Assembly: GCA_037176705.1 (NCBI GenBank)
Contig: CM073887.1
Coordinates: 45,260,001 to 45,324,000, forward strand
Origin: Molossus alvarezi
Lineage: Eukaryota > Chordata > Mammalia > Chiroptera > Molossidae
DNA length: 64,000 bases
Direction: 5' to 3'
Shown: positions 21,656 to 31,676 of the stretch, one piece after another
How the letters are laid out: each line of letters opens with the position of its first letter
How positions within the stretch are numbered: the stretch's first letter is position 1
Notes under the pieces: generated by a model
What the model saw: the letters and a program-made list of their open reading frames with translations, nothing else
Database searches by the model: none
What the model was told of the DNA's origin: nothing
Position numbers and translations under genes: made by a program

Positions 21656-21820
21656 CACTGCTTTTAGAGAGAAAAGGAAAGAGAGAGAAATATAGATTTG
21701 TTGTTCCATTTATTTATGCATTCATTAACTGATTCTTATATGTGCCCTGACTGGGGTTCGAACCCACAACCTTGGCATGCCAGGCGATGCTCTAACCAAC
21801 TGAGCTACCTGGCCAGGGCT
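21656..21820 (-). mobile_element. tRNA-derived SINE, diverged Ves-like
   Basis: Minus-strand. The head reads (reverse) ccctggccaggtagctcagt with a near-perfect B box (gttcgaacccc, read as ggttcgaacccac). The body is short and lacks the usual Ves middle. Its tail appears displaced by the Ves at 21339. Confidence 0.8.
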
Positions 21821-22269
21821 AGAATCATTTTATTTAGATGAGAAAACTAGGTCTTAGAAAGTGACTTGATGGAGGTTATCCAGTCTCGGCAGATCCAGGT
21901 TTTATGGGGGCCTGAAGCTTATACAATTGTTGGAGCCCTCTTTAAGAACAATAATGTACAATTAGAGACTCAAAACTGAGTACAGGGCTTGCCAGGGGCC
22001 TATGAAGGGTTCTGAAGCTTAAAGTTCATTAGCTTCTGGGCAAATTCGGCCTGTCCACCAGCTAGTAAGTGGTGGAAATGGAATTCAAACCCTGCTTTGT
22101 CTGCCTCTAAAGATACAAATGGGAATTTCCTTTCCTAAAGACAAGAATAGAAAACCAGGGATGTGAAAGCACTCCTAAAAACGTGAGCCTAGCTGGGGCA
22201 TGGACCCCTCCCTCAGAAGGAACCTGGGGGTGGGAACACAATGCCTGCATTTTCTCTTTAGAGAGTTCT
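21821..22269. other. Unique sequence
   Basis: No gene or clear repeat; 21830-21930 may be a degraded MIR (tttatttagatgagaaaact). Confidence 0.45.
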
Positions 22270-22470
22270 GACAGATGACAGGAGGATAGGGCTTTGGCGG
22301 CAAAGCTGAGTGTGAATGCTGGCTCCACCACTTCCTAGCTCTGTGATCTGGGAAAGTTACTTACCATCTCTGGGTGTTACTGGAGCAACAATGCCCACAC
22401 TCCACAAAACAGCGAGGATTAAATGAAATGTCATAGATGAAAGTGTGGGTCTACAGCAGGCACACAAACT
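22270..22470 (+). mobile_element. MIR SINE, plus strand
   Basis: Landmarks in order: gaatgctggctccaccactt, cctagctctgtgatctggga, aagttacttaccatctctgg, gaggattaaatgaaatgtca. Confidence 0.78.
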
Positions 22471-22724
22471 CCGTTGATCTCGTCTCCTTCCTCTGCTCCC
22501 ACACAGATATCGTGGGTATTTGGAGGTGAAATAAATACAGACAAACAGATTGGTAGAGGTTTCCTTCGTGTGTGGGTAAGTTAAGCAAATGCACATATAT
22601 GGCAAGCAACTGTCTTAAAAAGATGCAAATCAGACCAACTTGGCAGATATTTGCCTTGTATCTTGTCTTGGTTCAGTGCCTAGCTCAGTGTCTATTTTCA
22701 GGGGTTCCCCATTATCCACAGACT

Positions 22725-22986
22725 CATTTCTTTTTTCTTTTTTTTTTTTTATCCTCACCCGAGGACATTTTTGCATTCATTTTCAGATAGTGCAGGAGGG
22801 AGAGATGGGGCAAGAGAGAGAGAGAAACATTGATGTGAGAAACACATCTACTGGTTGCCACCCACATGACCCTGACCGGGGCCAGGGACAAACTGCAACC
22901 GAGGTATGTGACCTTAGCGGGAACCGAACCTGGAACTCTCTGGTCCGCAGGCCGACGATCTAACCACTGAACCAAACTGGCCAGGG
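22725..22986 (-). mobile_element. Ves SINE, long type
   Basis: Minus-strand copy with hairpin atcctcacccgaggacat. Duplication CCACAGACT at 22716-22724 and 22987-22995. Confidence 0.94.
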
Positions 22987-22995
22987 CCACAGACT

Positions 22996-23589
22996 AATTT
23001 TAAAACTCCTTATCCTGGTATCTGAAATTTCCCCAAATCTTAGCTCAACTTAACCTTCTAACATTTTCTCCCACTATGATCCAACCCAACCGCTCTTCTC
23101 ACCTGACTGGTTTCCTCATTGACCCTTTAGTATCCACCTCAGCTTCAGCAGAAAGCCACTTCCCTTCCAGGAATTCTTTCTCCTTTCCACAGTCTTGAAT
23201 CTTACCCATCCTTCAGGACCAGTTTAAGTCCTCTCTTGGCAGTGAACATTTTCTGAGTGATCCCAGCCCCTGGGGATTCCTGTCCTCTCAACTCCTACCA
23301 CTAGTCCCATTTGCACCATGCATTCGGGTCGTAACCACACTACCTTATTTTGTTCTAGAGCTTTTAGGGAGTTTGTATTTCCTTTCGATTGCGTTGTTAA
23401 GTACAGTGCAGTGTTATGGAAATAACCTCAGACTAAAGGCAGGGACTTGGCTTCTGTTTCTAACTTGCTAATGACCGCTGGCAAACAGCTTCCTTTAACT
23501 CAGAAGTGAGGGGGGTGGATATAGAAACTCTAAGATTCCTTTTCTTGAAATTAGGACCCTGTTCACAAGGCCCAGCTGAGTGATATGCT
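22996..23589. other. Unique sequence
   Basis: Pyrimidine-rich, no supported gene. It includes phrases such as cttcaggaccagtttaagtc that look like old repeat but are unassigned. Confidence 0.4.
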
Positions 23590-23715
23590 TATGTAATTTC
23601 ATTTAAAGAACATTCAAACATCTGTTGATCACTTATTCCCAAAACACTGAGCTAGGTGCTCAAGGATGAATAAAGGTAAACAAAAACACAGAGTTTACTC
23701 CCAAGGAACTTAGAA
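23590..23715 (-). mobile_element. L2-like fragment
   Basis: Reverse L2 3'-end landmarks: cactgagctaggtgctcaag, gatgaataaaggtaaacaaa, cccaaggaacttag. Confidence 0.5.
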
Positions 23716-24175
23716 AGGAAAACTAGATGCATATACTCACTTGTGGGATTTATGGAATGGGGTCAGGAGCTGGTGGAGTGTCTGTCTGACATCTGTCCAG
23801 TGGATGCCTTTGTTACCTGGCTCTACTGTTTGCCCTGCGGCTGATTTCATCCTCTGAGTCCCATCTTTCCCAGCACACCACCATGCACACTTCACAAGGG
23901 CAGAACTCAGAAGCTCCCTGCCTCTCTTCTCACTAAGCTTCACATCCTGTTGCCTTGGCTTAGCCCTCAGCTCAGCTGTACTGCTCTCAACTTGGGGATG
24001 TCCCAGTCAACATGACTACCTGCCCTCTGCCCTTCCACTTAGCATCTGCTGGCACCAGAATTCAGACCTCCAAAGCTGAGCCAGGCCTGATAGACAACTC
24101 TGGCTGCAATATATAGTGAGAGTCATCAGGAAAGAGGGATAGAACATTAGGAAACCCAGCACAGTGGCTAGCTCA
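23716..24175. other. Unique sequence
   Basis: Nothing recognised. Confidence 0.5.
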
Positions 24176-24179
24176 GAGT

Positions 24180-24395
24180 GACTTCTTTGATGGCTTTATT
24201 AATATGTCAAGTGCTCTCCTGAACATGACCTATATTAACTCATTTAATCCTCACAACATCTCTATGAGATGGTTACTATTATTATCCTCGATTTTCAACC
24301 AAGGAACTGGAGGCAGTGAGAAGTCTAATGACTTGCCCAAGATAGCTGGTGGATGGAGATAGGACTGGAATTCAGACAGTCTGGCTCCACAGTCC
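24180..24395 (-). mobile_element. MIR SINE, minus strand
   Basis: Near full-length reverse MIR: actcatttaatcctcacaac, tatgagatggttactattat, tgacttgcccaagatagctg, ttcagacagtctggctccac. Confidence 0.85.
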
Positions 24396-24735
24396 TCTCT
24401 CCCAACCTAGAGCTGAAACTGGCTCCTTTCTGTCCTCTGTAAAGGTTTTCTGCCATCTATGATCTATTTCCTGAGTTACCTTGAGACAGACGGAAAGTAA
24501 TGGGCAGATACGTTTTCCCGGGGGCGGGCAGATCTGGAAGGCGTTAACTGTATACCCAAGGCTGGGCTCCGGGTCAGGGGAGTCTGCCTGACCCTGAATT
24601 GCAGGAAGGGGTCTAGAGAGAGGAGGCCCTGACAACAGGAGGTCCGAGTTCCGCTCCTGGCTCTGAGCTAGGAAATCTTTTCACCTTTCTCAACCTCAAG
24701 TTCCCTACCTTTAAAGTAAGGGAAAGGTTCAGGGA
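24396..24735. other. Unique sequence bordering CpG island B
   Basis: 24650-24725 has a weak plus-strand MIR signature (ctctgagctaggaaatcttt, tcaacctcaagttccctacc). Otherwise nothing recognised. Confidence 0.4.
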
Positions 24736-25203
24736 GTGGGCTCGGTGTGCTCCCGGGAACCTCCAGCATTCCGGGAAGGAGAGGTCAGGGAGAGGGGGGC
24801 GGCCGCACAATATAGGCCTGTGTGTGCAGGAGGACGCCTCCGCGGGGAGGCAGGAAGGGGTGTGTTTATGCAGCGGGGGGCTTGTGAATGTACAGGGTTC
24901 TGTGCAGCCCGGCAGGAAACCAGGGAAGAGGCTCCGCCGAGCGGGACTGGGAGGACGGCGCTGGGGGCGAGCCCTGCGGCCCCGCTGCGCGCGGAGGAGC
25001 AGCCACAGTGACAAAGTCTTCGGGAGGCCCTGCGGGGCGAGCCGCCAGAGCGGGGCCCCAGCCGGGCCGGGGGCGGGGCGAGCAGCCCGCAGGCCCCGTA
25101 GGGCTCGGGGTAGGGAGGGAGGCTGGTCCCAGCCCATCCTCCCGGGGGCCACCCCTCCCCGCAGCCTCCGGCTGGGCCCACGCAGGCCCCGCCCACAACA
25201 CGA

Positions 25204-25211
25204 GTCACGTG
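25204..25211. promoter_or_regulatory. Palindromic E-box (GTCACGTG)
   Basis: CACGTG core inside CpG island B, preceded by GT. This form suits USF/MYC/TFE-type bHLH factors. Motif evidence only. Confidence 0.5.
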
Positions 25212-25370
25212 TGCCCCACGAATGCCACGCTGGGCACGGGCTTGGGGCGCGCGGGAGGGTGGGGAGCGGCGTCCGGGGCAGCAGGCTCCGGGGGCGGGCT
25301 GGGGAGTGGGCACCCGGCCGAGGCACGGCCAGGGTAGGCGGATGCCTAGAGGGCCAAGGCAGGCGACCCG

Positions 25371-25404
25371 GGGCGGGGCCTGTCGCGAGGGGCGGGGCCT
25401 GTTG
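25371..25404. promoter_or_regulatory. Tandem GC-box pair
   Basis: GGGGCGGGGCCTGT occurs twice, 20 bp start to start, separated by cgcgag. Each contains a consensus Sp1 site. Confidence 0.7.
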
Positions 25405-25699
25405 CTGGGGCTGGCTCAGGAAACGGGGAGAAGGGGCGGGCCCTACTGGCTGCCTGCTCGGGCTGCTTGTTTACTCCTGGCGGGGGAGCTTTAACCCGGA
25501 GGGCGGGAGGGACGGGGGGAAAACGCGAGCTGGATTCCACAGCCGCTGGAGCGGGAGTGTGGCGGAGGAGGGGTGAAGGAGGGACTGCTGCGGAGCTGCC
25601 AAGGCCACTGTGTTCCTGGAAGGATGCAGCGAAAGGACGCCCTATATACTTGTTTTTGTGTGTGTGTGTGTTTTAAGTTTCCTAGCTTTTTCAGCGCTC

Positions 25700-26155
25700 C
25701 CTCCTGCCCCCCGCCTCCAACACACACCCACGTTGGTGTAGGGAGTGCATGGACGCAATCCTTTCGGCCTTGAAATTCCTTAATCCTGGAGTGGGCTCCC
25801 CAGAGGAGAGAGCTCTGCGTACGTGCTCACAGGGATCCCTGCCTGTGGCTGTGTGCGGGTTGTCTTTCAGTAGGGCTCTGACACTTATCTTAATCCAGGA
25901 AATGATTCAGTTGCAGTCTAGTCATATATTTTGTGTGCCAGCGTGTGGCTACAGTTACACAAATAAGTTAATTTTAGTCAAGAGGCATTGCAGCTTCTGG
26001 AGCTTCGTTTTCTAGAGCTTCGTTTTCTGACTTGTATGGTAGATGGCAAAGATCTTCCTAAAATGTAAAGTTTCATAAATGTATTGGCATAGAATAGAGG
26101 TAGTGGGCACTGTTGCAATGCCTTCCTCAACTAAGGCAGTTTTTCATTATCTGAA
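25700..26155. other. Unique sequence downstream of CpG island B
   Basis: No gene recognised. cttctggagcttcg/ctagagcttcgttttctgac is a short local duplication near 25993-26028. Confidence 0.5.
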
Positions 26156-26159
26156 AAGT

Positions 26160-26345
26160 CATCTGGCATTTAAAGAGATACTGTAACACAATTTAATATT
26201 GTACTTGTAACTACCATGTAACCATTTTATACACGAGGAATTGAGGCTCAAACCACTTCTCACAGTGGTTTGTTAGAAGTCACACAGCTAGTCAAAGGGC
26301 ACAGGAACACAAGTGCTCTGAATCCCAAAGGGTGTCCTCTCCCTC
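26160..26345 (-). mobile_element. MIR SINE, minus strand
   Basis: Landmarks: accattttatacacgaggaa, ttgaggctcaaaccac, gaagtcacacagctagtcaa. Confidence 0.65.
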
Positions 26346-26349
26346 CCTC

Positions 26350-27284
26350 CCACTGTGTAGTAGACGTATGTCATTTTCTCTCTCCATTCATTCCTTTGGG
26401 ACACAAGTCTTCTAGTCCCTGTGATTTAATGTACGTTCAAAAACCACAGAATCCCACCCCTCTGGCAACAGTGGTCTGAAAGGGAGGACATTTTAACTAA
26501 AAAGAATCAATTAGAGTCTTTCCCTGGAACTAATACATGAATACCAGAGAGAGAAATTTGTTTTCTGCTGGTGTCACTAAGTTGGGATGTCATAGTTGAT
26601 AGCTGCCAGCAATAGTCTTTCCAAGTATATGAAGAAAGCTCTTTTTCGGGGATTGTGGGGCACTCTTTCGAAGTAGAAAAGAAGGGAACTACTAAGAAGG
26701 GGCAAACAGAAATGAAAGCTTTAGAGCACAAATGCTGACATCTTTGTTTAAACCTGGGGTCTGGCTGTGTCTATGGCCAGTACAAACTCCTCGATTTCCC
26801 AGTTAAGTGAGCCAACAAATTCATATTTTTGCTTAAGCTAGCATGAATTAAGTTCCTGTTACTTGTCTCCAAAAAGAGGTCTGACTAATAAGTTTGGCAC
26901 TGTGTTATTTATTTATCCCTCAGAAAATAATGGAAGTTGGGTGCTGGCCACAACTATCACTTCTTAAGTGTTCTCGTTCTCATGAGTCATACCAAGTGTG
27001 AGTCCCACGGATGTGGGTAGACAGGAGAAAATAAAATTCTTCCTCGATAGTACTGTCTGATAATCAGGACACAATTCAACAAACCCAAATTAGAAGTTGG
27101 TTAGCTAACATTTCACCTTGGGATACTGTGACGGTCTGAATCACGAAGAGGATAATATTGAGATTTTTGAGATGAGATTATTAGTAGGTTTTTCGTGAAA
27201 TGGTAAAGAAAGAGGGACCAATAACAACAATTCTCTCAGTTGGTTAAGGATGGGAAGATGAGTGGTCAGTTTTAAAGAAGCAAT
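26350..27284. other. Unique sequence
   Basis: Nothing recognised in either strand. Confidence 0.5.
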
Positions 27285-27302
27285 TAGAAGGACTGGACGT
27301 TG

Positions 27303-27510
27303 TCCGGCCAGTGTGGCTCAGTGGTTGAATGTTGACCCATGCACCAAGAGGTTGCTGGTTCGATTTTTGGTCAGGGCATATGCACAGTTTGTGGGCCCGA
27401 TCCCTAGTGGAGGACATGTAGGAGGCAGCCAATCGATGTTCTCGCTCATTAGTGTTTCTATCTCTCTCTCCCTCTCACTCTCTCTCTAAAATCAATAAAG
27501 AAAAAAATAG
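27303..27510 (+). mobile_element. Ves SINE, short type
   Basis: Plus-strand copy with head ggccagtgtggctcagtggt and tail aaaatcaataaagaaaaa. AGAAGGAC occurs on both sides (27286-27293 and 27520-27527), but a gap of about nine bases separates the left copy from the SINE. Confidence 0.93.
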
Positions 27511-27524
27511 TTAAAAAAGAGAAG

Positions 27525-29184
27525 GACAAGACATGAACTGCAAGGAGTAGGGGAATTTGGAGTCACAGAATTTTAGAGACAGAGAGAGTCCCTTACAGAT
27601 CATTCTTCTTCCTCCTGCACAATTCTGTGATGGACAGCTAGGTAGGTCACCAAACAAAAGGTGGTCAGTAGTCCAAGGAGAACGAGGAGGGATGGTCCTT
27701 CACATCGTTTGTCAGCTACCTAAGAATCTAGAGATGAAACTGTAGAGGCTCTGTGTGTGTTCCTTGGGAACTCACCAGAGAGACTGGAACTAGTCTGATA
27801 CCATTGTCATGAGAAGAAATGTATAAAATACCAATCCCTTGCCACTCCCTGACGTTCAGGAGAAGGATCCTTGGCTGGCTCAGTCAGCTGCTAGGTCTTT
27901 GACAAAATGAAGAGACATTGTCAGGAGTAGGTGATATTTTTCTACTTGAGGAAGGAGTAAAGAAGCAAGGAGAACAAGTAAAGGACAGTGGAAGAGAGAA
28001 GGAGGAAAAGGGGAAAGAAACAGCTGTTGATGGGAATTAGGATTTTGGAAACAGAAATATAAAAAGAAGATTTGGGGGAGCTTTACTATGTGTGGTGAGA
28101 TGAAATTCCTCCTTGGTTTTCTCCTAAAGAGAATGCCAACAAAGACTTACATTATTTTAAGGGCTTTTTAGAATCGAATTTGTTTTTCTCCTGACTGTGT
28201 CACCCAGATTTCACAGGTCTGCCATCAGCATTTTGTTACCTCTCCAGCTAACTGAAGGTGCTGTAGTTTCTCACCTCCTGCACCTTTTCCCAATACACAG
28301 AAGAAATCCTAGTGACAGGGATACCTTCCATTTATCAAGTGAAGGTGAGCATGTTGCAATGGGCCACTGGATACCAGTGTTCACGGTAGAAGTGGCTTCC
28401 CAGCCATTTTTACCAGGCTCTTAGTATTTCTGTCAGAAAAACCTGGCAGGTTATTGGCCAGTGAATTTAAGATTCTCTTTGGGGTGATTAGTTTGGCTCA
28501 GGAGGGAAAAAGAGAAATATCAGAGGAATAACAACCTAGAATGGTCTGGGAGTAGATAGAAATCTGGTTCCTATATATGGCAGATTGCACTCTCACATCT
28601 GGGTGCTAAGTTGACCGAAAAGCCATTTGCTAACCATTTTTCTTGCCCTCAGGAATCAGTGAAATCTTCTCAGGGGTGATCTGATAGGCAATCAATTAGA
28701 CGATCAGATGGAAAAGTTTGGGTTTTGGCGATTCAGCAATTTATAAGTGAGAAGATTGTGAGATAGGTCATGTTTGAAACAAGTATTGGAAAATCAGAGT
28801 GCTCTCAAGAGGAAAATACAAAAGGATAATTGAATAGGATTTGATTAATTTATGTGATTTCTACTCCTATGTATCACAAGGATTATTAAGGCAGTATGTG
28901 GCCTAAATATGGGTGAATTGTAGGTTAAGAGAATAGTATGGTGACTGGATATATTATCAAGGTAAGATGACGGGTTTCATGGGCAAGTGCTTGGCTGGCT
29001 TTCTTCAGAAAACCAAAAATAAGTAAGGCTCAATTTTCTCATGTAAATTAATTCAGGAAGGTCTATGAAAAGAGGAGAAACATTTTGTTAGTAAATAATT
29101 TAAACTTGGAAAAAATTAAATTTGAAGGAGAATCTAAGTTTTAGAACTTACTATCTATACTGAAATGCAAGAGGGAATTCAATA
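27525..29184. other. Unique sequence, longest repeat-poor stretch in this part
   Basis: 1.6 kb without any recognised repeat or gene. Purine-rich patches at 27950-28080. Worth a conservation check because repeat exclusion can mark functional DNA. Confidence 0.5.
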
Positions 29185-29192
29185 GTATATGT

Positions 29193-29682
29193 CAGAGATT
29201 TTCAACCTTTTTCATCTCATGGCACACATAAATTAGTTACTAAAATTCTGCAGCACACCAAAAAAATATATTTTTTGATGTTCTGACAAAAAATATAGGC
29301 ATAATTTTGATTCATTCACACCGGCAACTATTGTTGTGTTGGCTGTTGTCATTTTAAAAAACTTGACAATCTAAGAGAAAAGAGGTCAGTGCCCCTGACT
29401 AAACAGTCAGGTATTGCATGTTTTGAAAATTCTTGCCCAGCCGGTGTGGCTAGTGGATTGAGCGCCATCCCTATGGACTGAGAGGTCCCAGTTCGATTTC
29501 CTGGTCAGGACACATGCCCTGGTTTCAGGCTCAATCCCCAGTAGAGGACATGCAAGAGGCAGCTGATTGATGTGTCTGTCATTGATGTTTCTGTCTCTCT
29601 CTCCCTTCCTCTCCATAAAAAAATCAATAAAAACATACTTTAAAAAAGAAAATTCTTGCAACACACTGGTTGAAAATCGCTG
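29193..29682. mobile_element. hAT-type MITE with intact ends, split by a Ves
   Basis: The left terminus CAGAGATTTTCAACC pairs with the right terminus GGTTGAAAATCGCTG (inverted, one mismatch). The 8-bp target duplication is GTATATGT (29185-29192) versus GTGTATGT (29683-29690), the length expected of hAT. The interior includes atctcatggcacacataaat and gtcaggtattgcatgttttg. No transposase frame, so non-autonomous. The Ves at 29437-29647 interrupts it. Confidence 0.9.
29437..29647 (+). mobile_element. Ves SINE, short type, inside a hAT element
   Basis: Plus-strand copy. 12-bp perfect duplication GAAAATTCTTGC at 29425-29436 and 29648-29659. Younger than the hAT copy. Confidence 0.95.
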
Positions 29683-29690
29683 GTGTATGT

Positions 29691-29944
29691 CGATCCCCTT
29701 TGGCATCTAGTGTCTTATAAACTGTATTGTGAAGTTGACTTTCCCACTGGTAGTGATGGGGCCAGCCTATGGTGAAGGTAAGAAACTGTGCTGGCAGCAA
29801 TACAATAAGATGCCTGGCACAAATAGGGAACAGTACCTGCTATTCAATTCAGAAGAGCCAGAATTGTTATAAAATGATTGGCAGCATTTAAAATACTTTT
29901 AGAGACAGGCTTTTGTATTGGAGGTTTTGTTTGGTTTATGGATG
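29691..29944. other. Unique sequence
   Basis: Nothing recognised. Confidence 0.5.
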
Positions 29945-30092
29945 TTTCTTCTTCTTCTTCTTCTTCTTCTTCTTCTTCTTCTTCTTCTTCTTCTTCTTCT
30001 TCCTCCTCCTCCTCCTCCTCCTCCTCCTCCTCCTCCTCCTCCTCCTCTTCTTCTTCTTCTTCTTCCCCTTCCCCTTCCCCTTCCCCTTTTTT
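29945..30092. repeat. Compound polypyrimidine microsatellite (TTC)n(TCC)n(TTC)n(CCCCTT)n
   Basis: About 148 bases with no purine: a (TTC)n block, a (TCC)n block from about 30001, a short TTC return, then CCCCTT units. It gives long poly-Glu frames on the minus strand and poly-Ser, poly-Phe and poly-Leu frames on the plus strand, all artefacts. The mirror-like pyrimidine tract could form triplex (H-)DNA. Confidence 0.95.
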
Positions 30093-30858
30093 CATTTTGT
30101 TTGTCAAGAAGCCCTTCAGTTGATCAACCCAATCCTGGGCAATAGGTAGTTGGCACATCACTGGTATGGCCCTGTGGAAGTTGTCAGCATTTCCCAGTGC
30201 TTTATGGTGCTGCCATTCCACAGTATGTGTAGTGGGTGCAGATCGACCTGTGTCCTTTGCTGTATGTCCACATGATCATTCCCTCTGCTAGGGAGCTCTC
30301 ATATAGGAGTGAACCAGTGTCTGGGTCATTCTTGATGATCTGGGTGGTTGGATTGTGGTAAGCGCACCTGCCTTGGGCAGGAGTTTGGTCCTGCAGAAGA
30401 ATGAGGATGGATGGCAGAATGCTTATGTGGGCTACCAAACAAAATGAGATATGTAGGGAATGAAGCTAAACTGCTAGACAAAAAGGAAACTAGTAAGTTC
30501 ACTACAGAAAAGGCCACTAGCCTCATCTCTGGGGGTATAGGGAATACCACTGCTATGGGAAGGAAATTTTGAATAAAAGCTGTGAGAGCAAAGTCAAGTG
30601 ACAAAAACACAGGGCAGAAAAGTAATGATTATGTGTTGATTGGAACCCAAGCAACTAACATAGGGGGTGACGCGGTGGGCATTCACAATGTACGCTTTTC
30701 TGCCAATTCTTTACTTTCTTACTGGTTGTTTTGCCTTTGCTTGATCGCTCCTCTGTCTCTCTTTTGATAGCCCCCAATGTGTTTTCTAGTAACATTCGTT
30801 ATCTAGGAGGTAAAATGACTTCAGGTTCCCCCACCACCCCTGGGGGTATAACCCAGCC
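30093..30858. other. Unassigned sequence
   Basis: No gene supported. The minus-strand frame 30202-30438 shows no recognisable domain. The prose of the sequence is not typical repeat that I can name. Confidence 0.45.
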
Positions 30859-30873
30859 CTCTCTTCACTTTCA

Positions 30874-30918
30874 TTTAATTTTTTTCCTTAAAAGTCATCT
30901 GCAGATGGCTGCTTCTTC
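30874..30918 (-). other. Probable 3'-transduced segment of a Ves SINE
   Basis: About 45 bases between the poly-A of the Ves at 30919-31174 and the target duplication on its 3' side. In SINE orientation it follows the first A tract and ends in an A-rich run just before the duplication. Being inside the duplication, it was inserted with the SINE. Confidence 0.65.
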
Positions 30919-31174
30919 TTTTTTTTTTTTAATCCTCACCTGAGGACATTTTTGCATTTATCTTCAGTTAGAACAGGAGGGAGAGAAGGAGGAAGAGAAA
31001 GAGAAACATGGATGTGAGAGAGACACATCGAGTGGTTGCCACCCACACAACCCCGGTTCGCAACCGGGGCCCAGGACAAATTGCAACCGAGGTACGTGCC
31101 CTTAGCGGGAACCGAACCCAGGACTCTCTGGTCCGCAGGCCGATGCTCTAACTGCTGAGCCAAACAGGCCAGGG
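30919..31174 (-). mobile_element. Ves SINE, long type, with 3' transduction
   Basis: Minus-strand, full length. 15-bp perfect duplication CTCTCTTCACTTTCA at 30859-30873 and 31175-31189 encloses the SINE plus the extra segment 30874-30918. The body also carries a small perfect palindrome at 31051-31069 (CCCCGGTT, loop CGC, AACCGGGG) not seen in other copies. Confidence 0.95.
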
Positions 31175-31253
31175 CTCTCTTCACTTTCACAGTCTAAGGT
31201 TTCCTGTCCCGTTCCACCTTAATTTAGTAATGCTTTTCTCTTAAACAACCCTG

Positions 31254-31406
31254 GCCCTGGCCAGATTGGCTCAATGGTTAGAGTGTTGGCCTGCAGACTG
31301 TCTCGAGTTTGATTCCTGTTGAGGGCACGTACCTTGGTTGTCGTAAGCCCTGGCCTGAGTCGTGCGAGAGGCAGCTAATCAGTGTGTCTCTCTCACGTCG
31401 ACTCTT

Positions 31407-31463
<57 letters not shown>

Positions 31464-31532
31464 CTCTCTCTCCCCTTCCCATCCTATTTGAAGATAAATG
31501 GAAAAATATCCTCAGGTGAGGATTGGAAAAAA
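31254..31532 (+). mobile_element. Ves SINE, long type, with expanded (CT)n
   Basis: Plus-strand copy with a (tctc)n tract near 31408-31475 and hairpin atatcctcaggtgaggat. The duplication is unclear. Confidence 0.92.
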
Positions 31533-31543
31533 CACACCTCTCT

Positions 31544-31664
31544 GCCCTGGATGATTTGGCTCAGCGGTTGGAGCTTTGACCTGCGGACCAGAGAGTCCTG
31601 GGTTCGGTTTCCGCTAGGGGCACGTACAAGAAACAAACAAACAAACAAAAATAACAAAAAAACC
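31544..31664 (+). mobile_element. tRNA-only Ves mini-SINE with (AAAC)n tail, copy 2
   Basis: The head and both Pol III boxes (tggctcagcgg; ggttcggtttcc) are present, then it ends at ggcacgtac (31627) and continues as (AAAC)n. 12-bp perfect duplication CACACCTCTCTG at 31533-31544 and 31665-31676 shows it was inserted as a complete short unit. Shares GTTGGAGC and the CTAGRGGC form with the copy at 10774. Confidence 0.9.
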
Positions 31665-31676
31665 CACACCTCTCTG

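Larger units (their letters stand above)
24740..25640. promoter_or_regulatory. CpG island B
   Basis: Dense CpG, GC-rich, with many GC boxes. Two tandem GGGGCGGGGCCTGT motifs lie at 25371-25384 and 25391-25404, another GC box (aaggggcgggcc) near 25430, and an E-box GTCACGTG at 25204-25211. A short TATA-like cctatatact sits just past the edge near 25641. Multiple overlapping long frames are present on both strands but none shows a domain. Likely a promoter region; gene and direction unknown. Confidence 0.78.

Noticed and set aside
24824..25576. 250-residue plus-strand open frame in CpG island B
   Set aside because: Compositional frame in a CpG island, with competing frames of similar length on the other strand and no recognisable motif.
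29844..30221. Acidic poly-Glu open frame (and poly-Ser/Leu/Phe frames on the other strand)
   Set aside because: Direct product of the (TTC)n(TCC)n microsatellite.
30202..30610. Possible retroviral pol-like remnant on the minus strand
   Set aside because: No conserved motif could be recognised; left as unassigned sequence.
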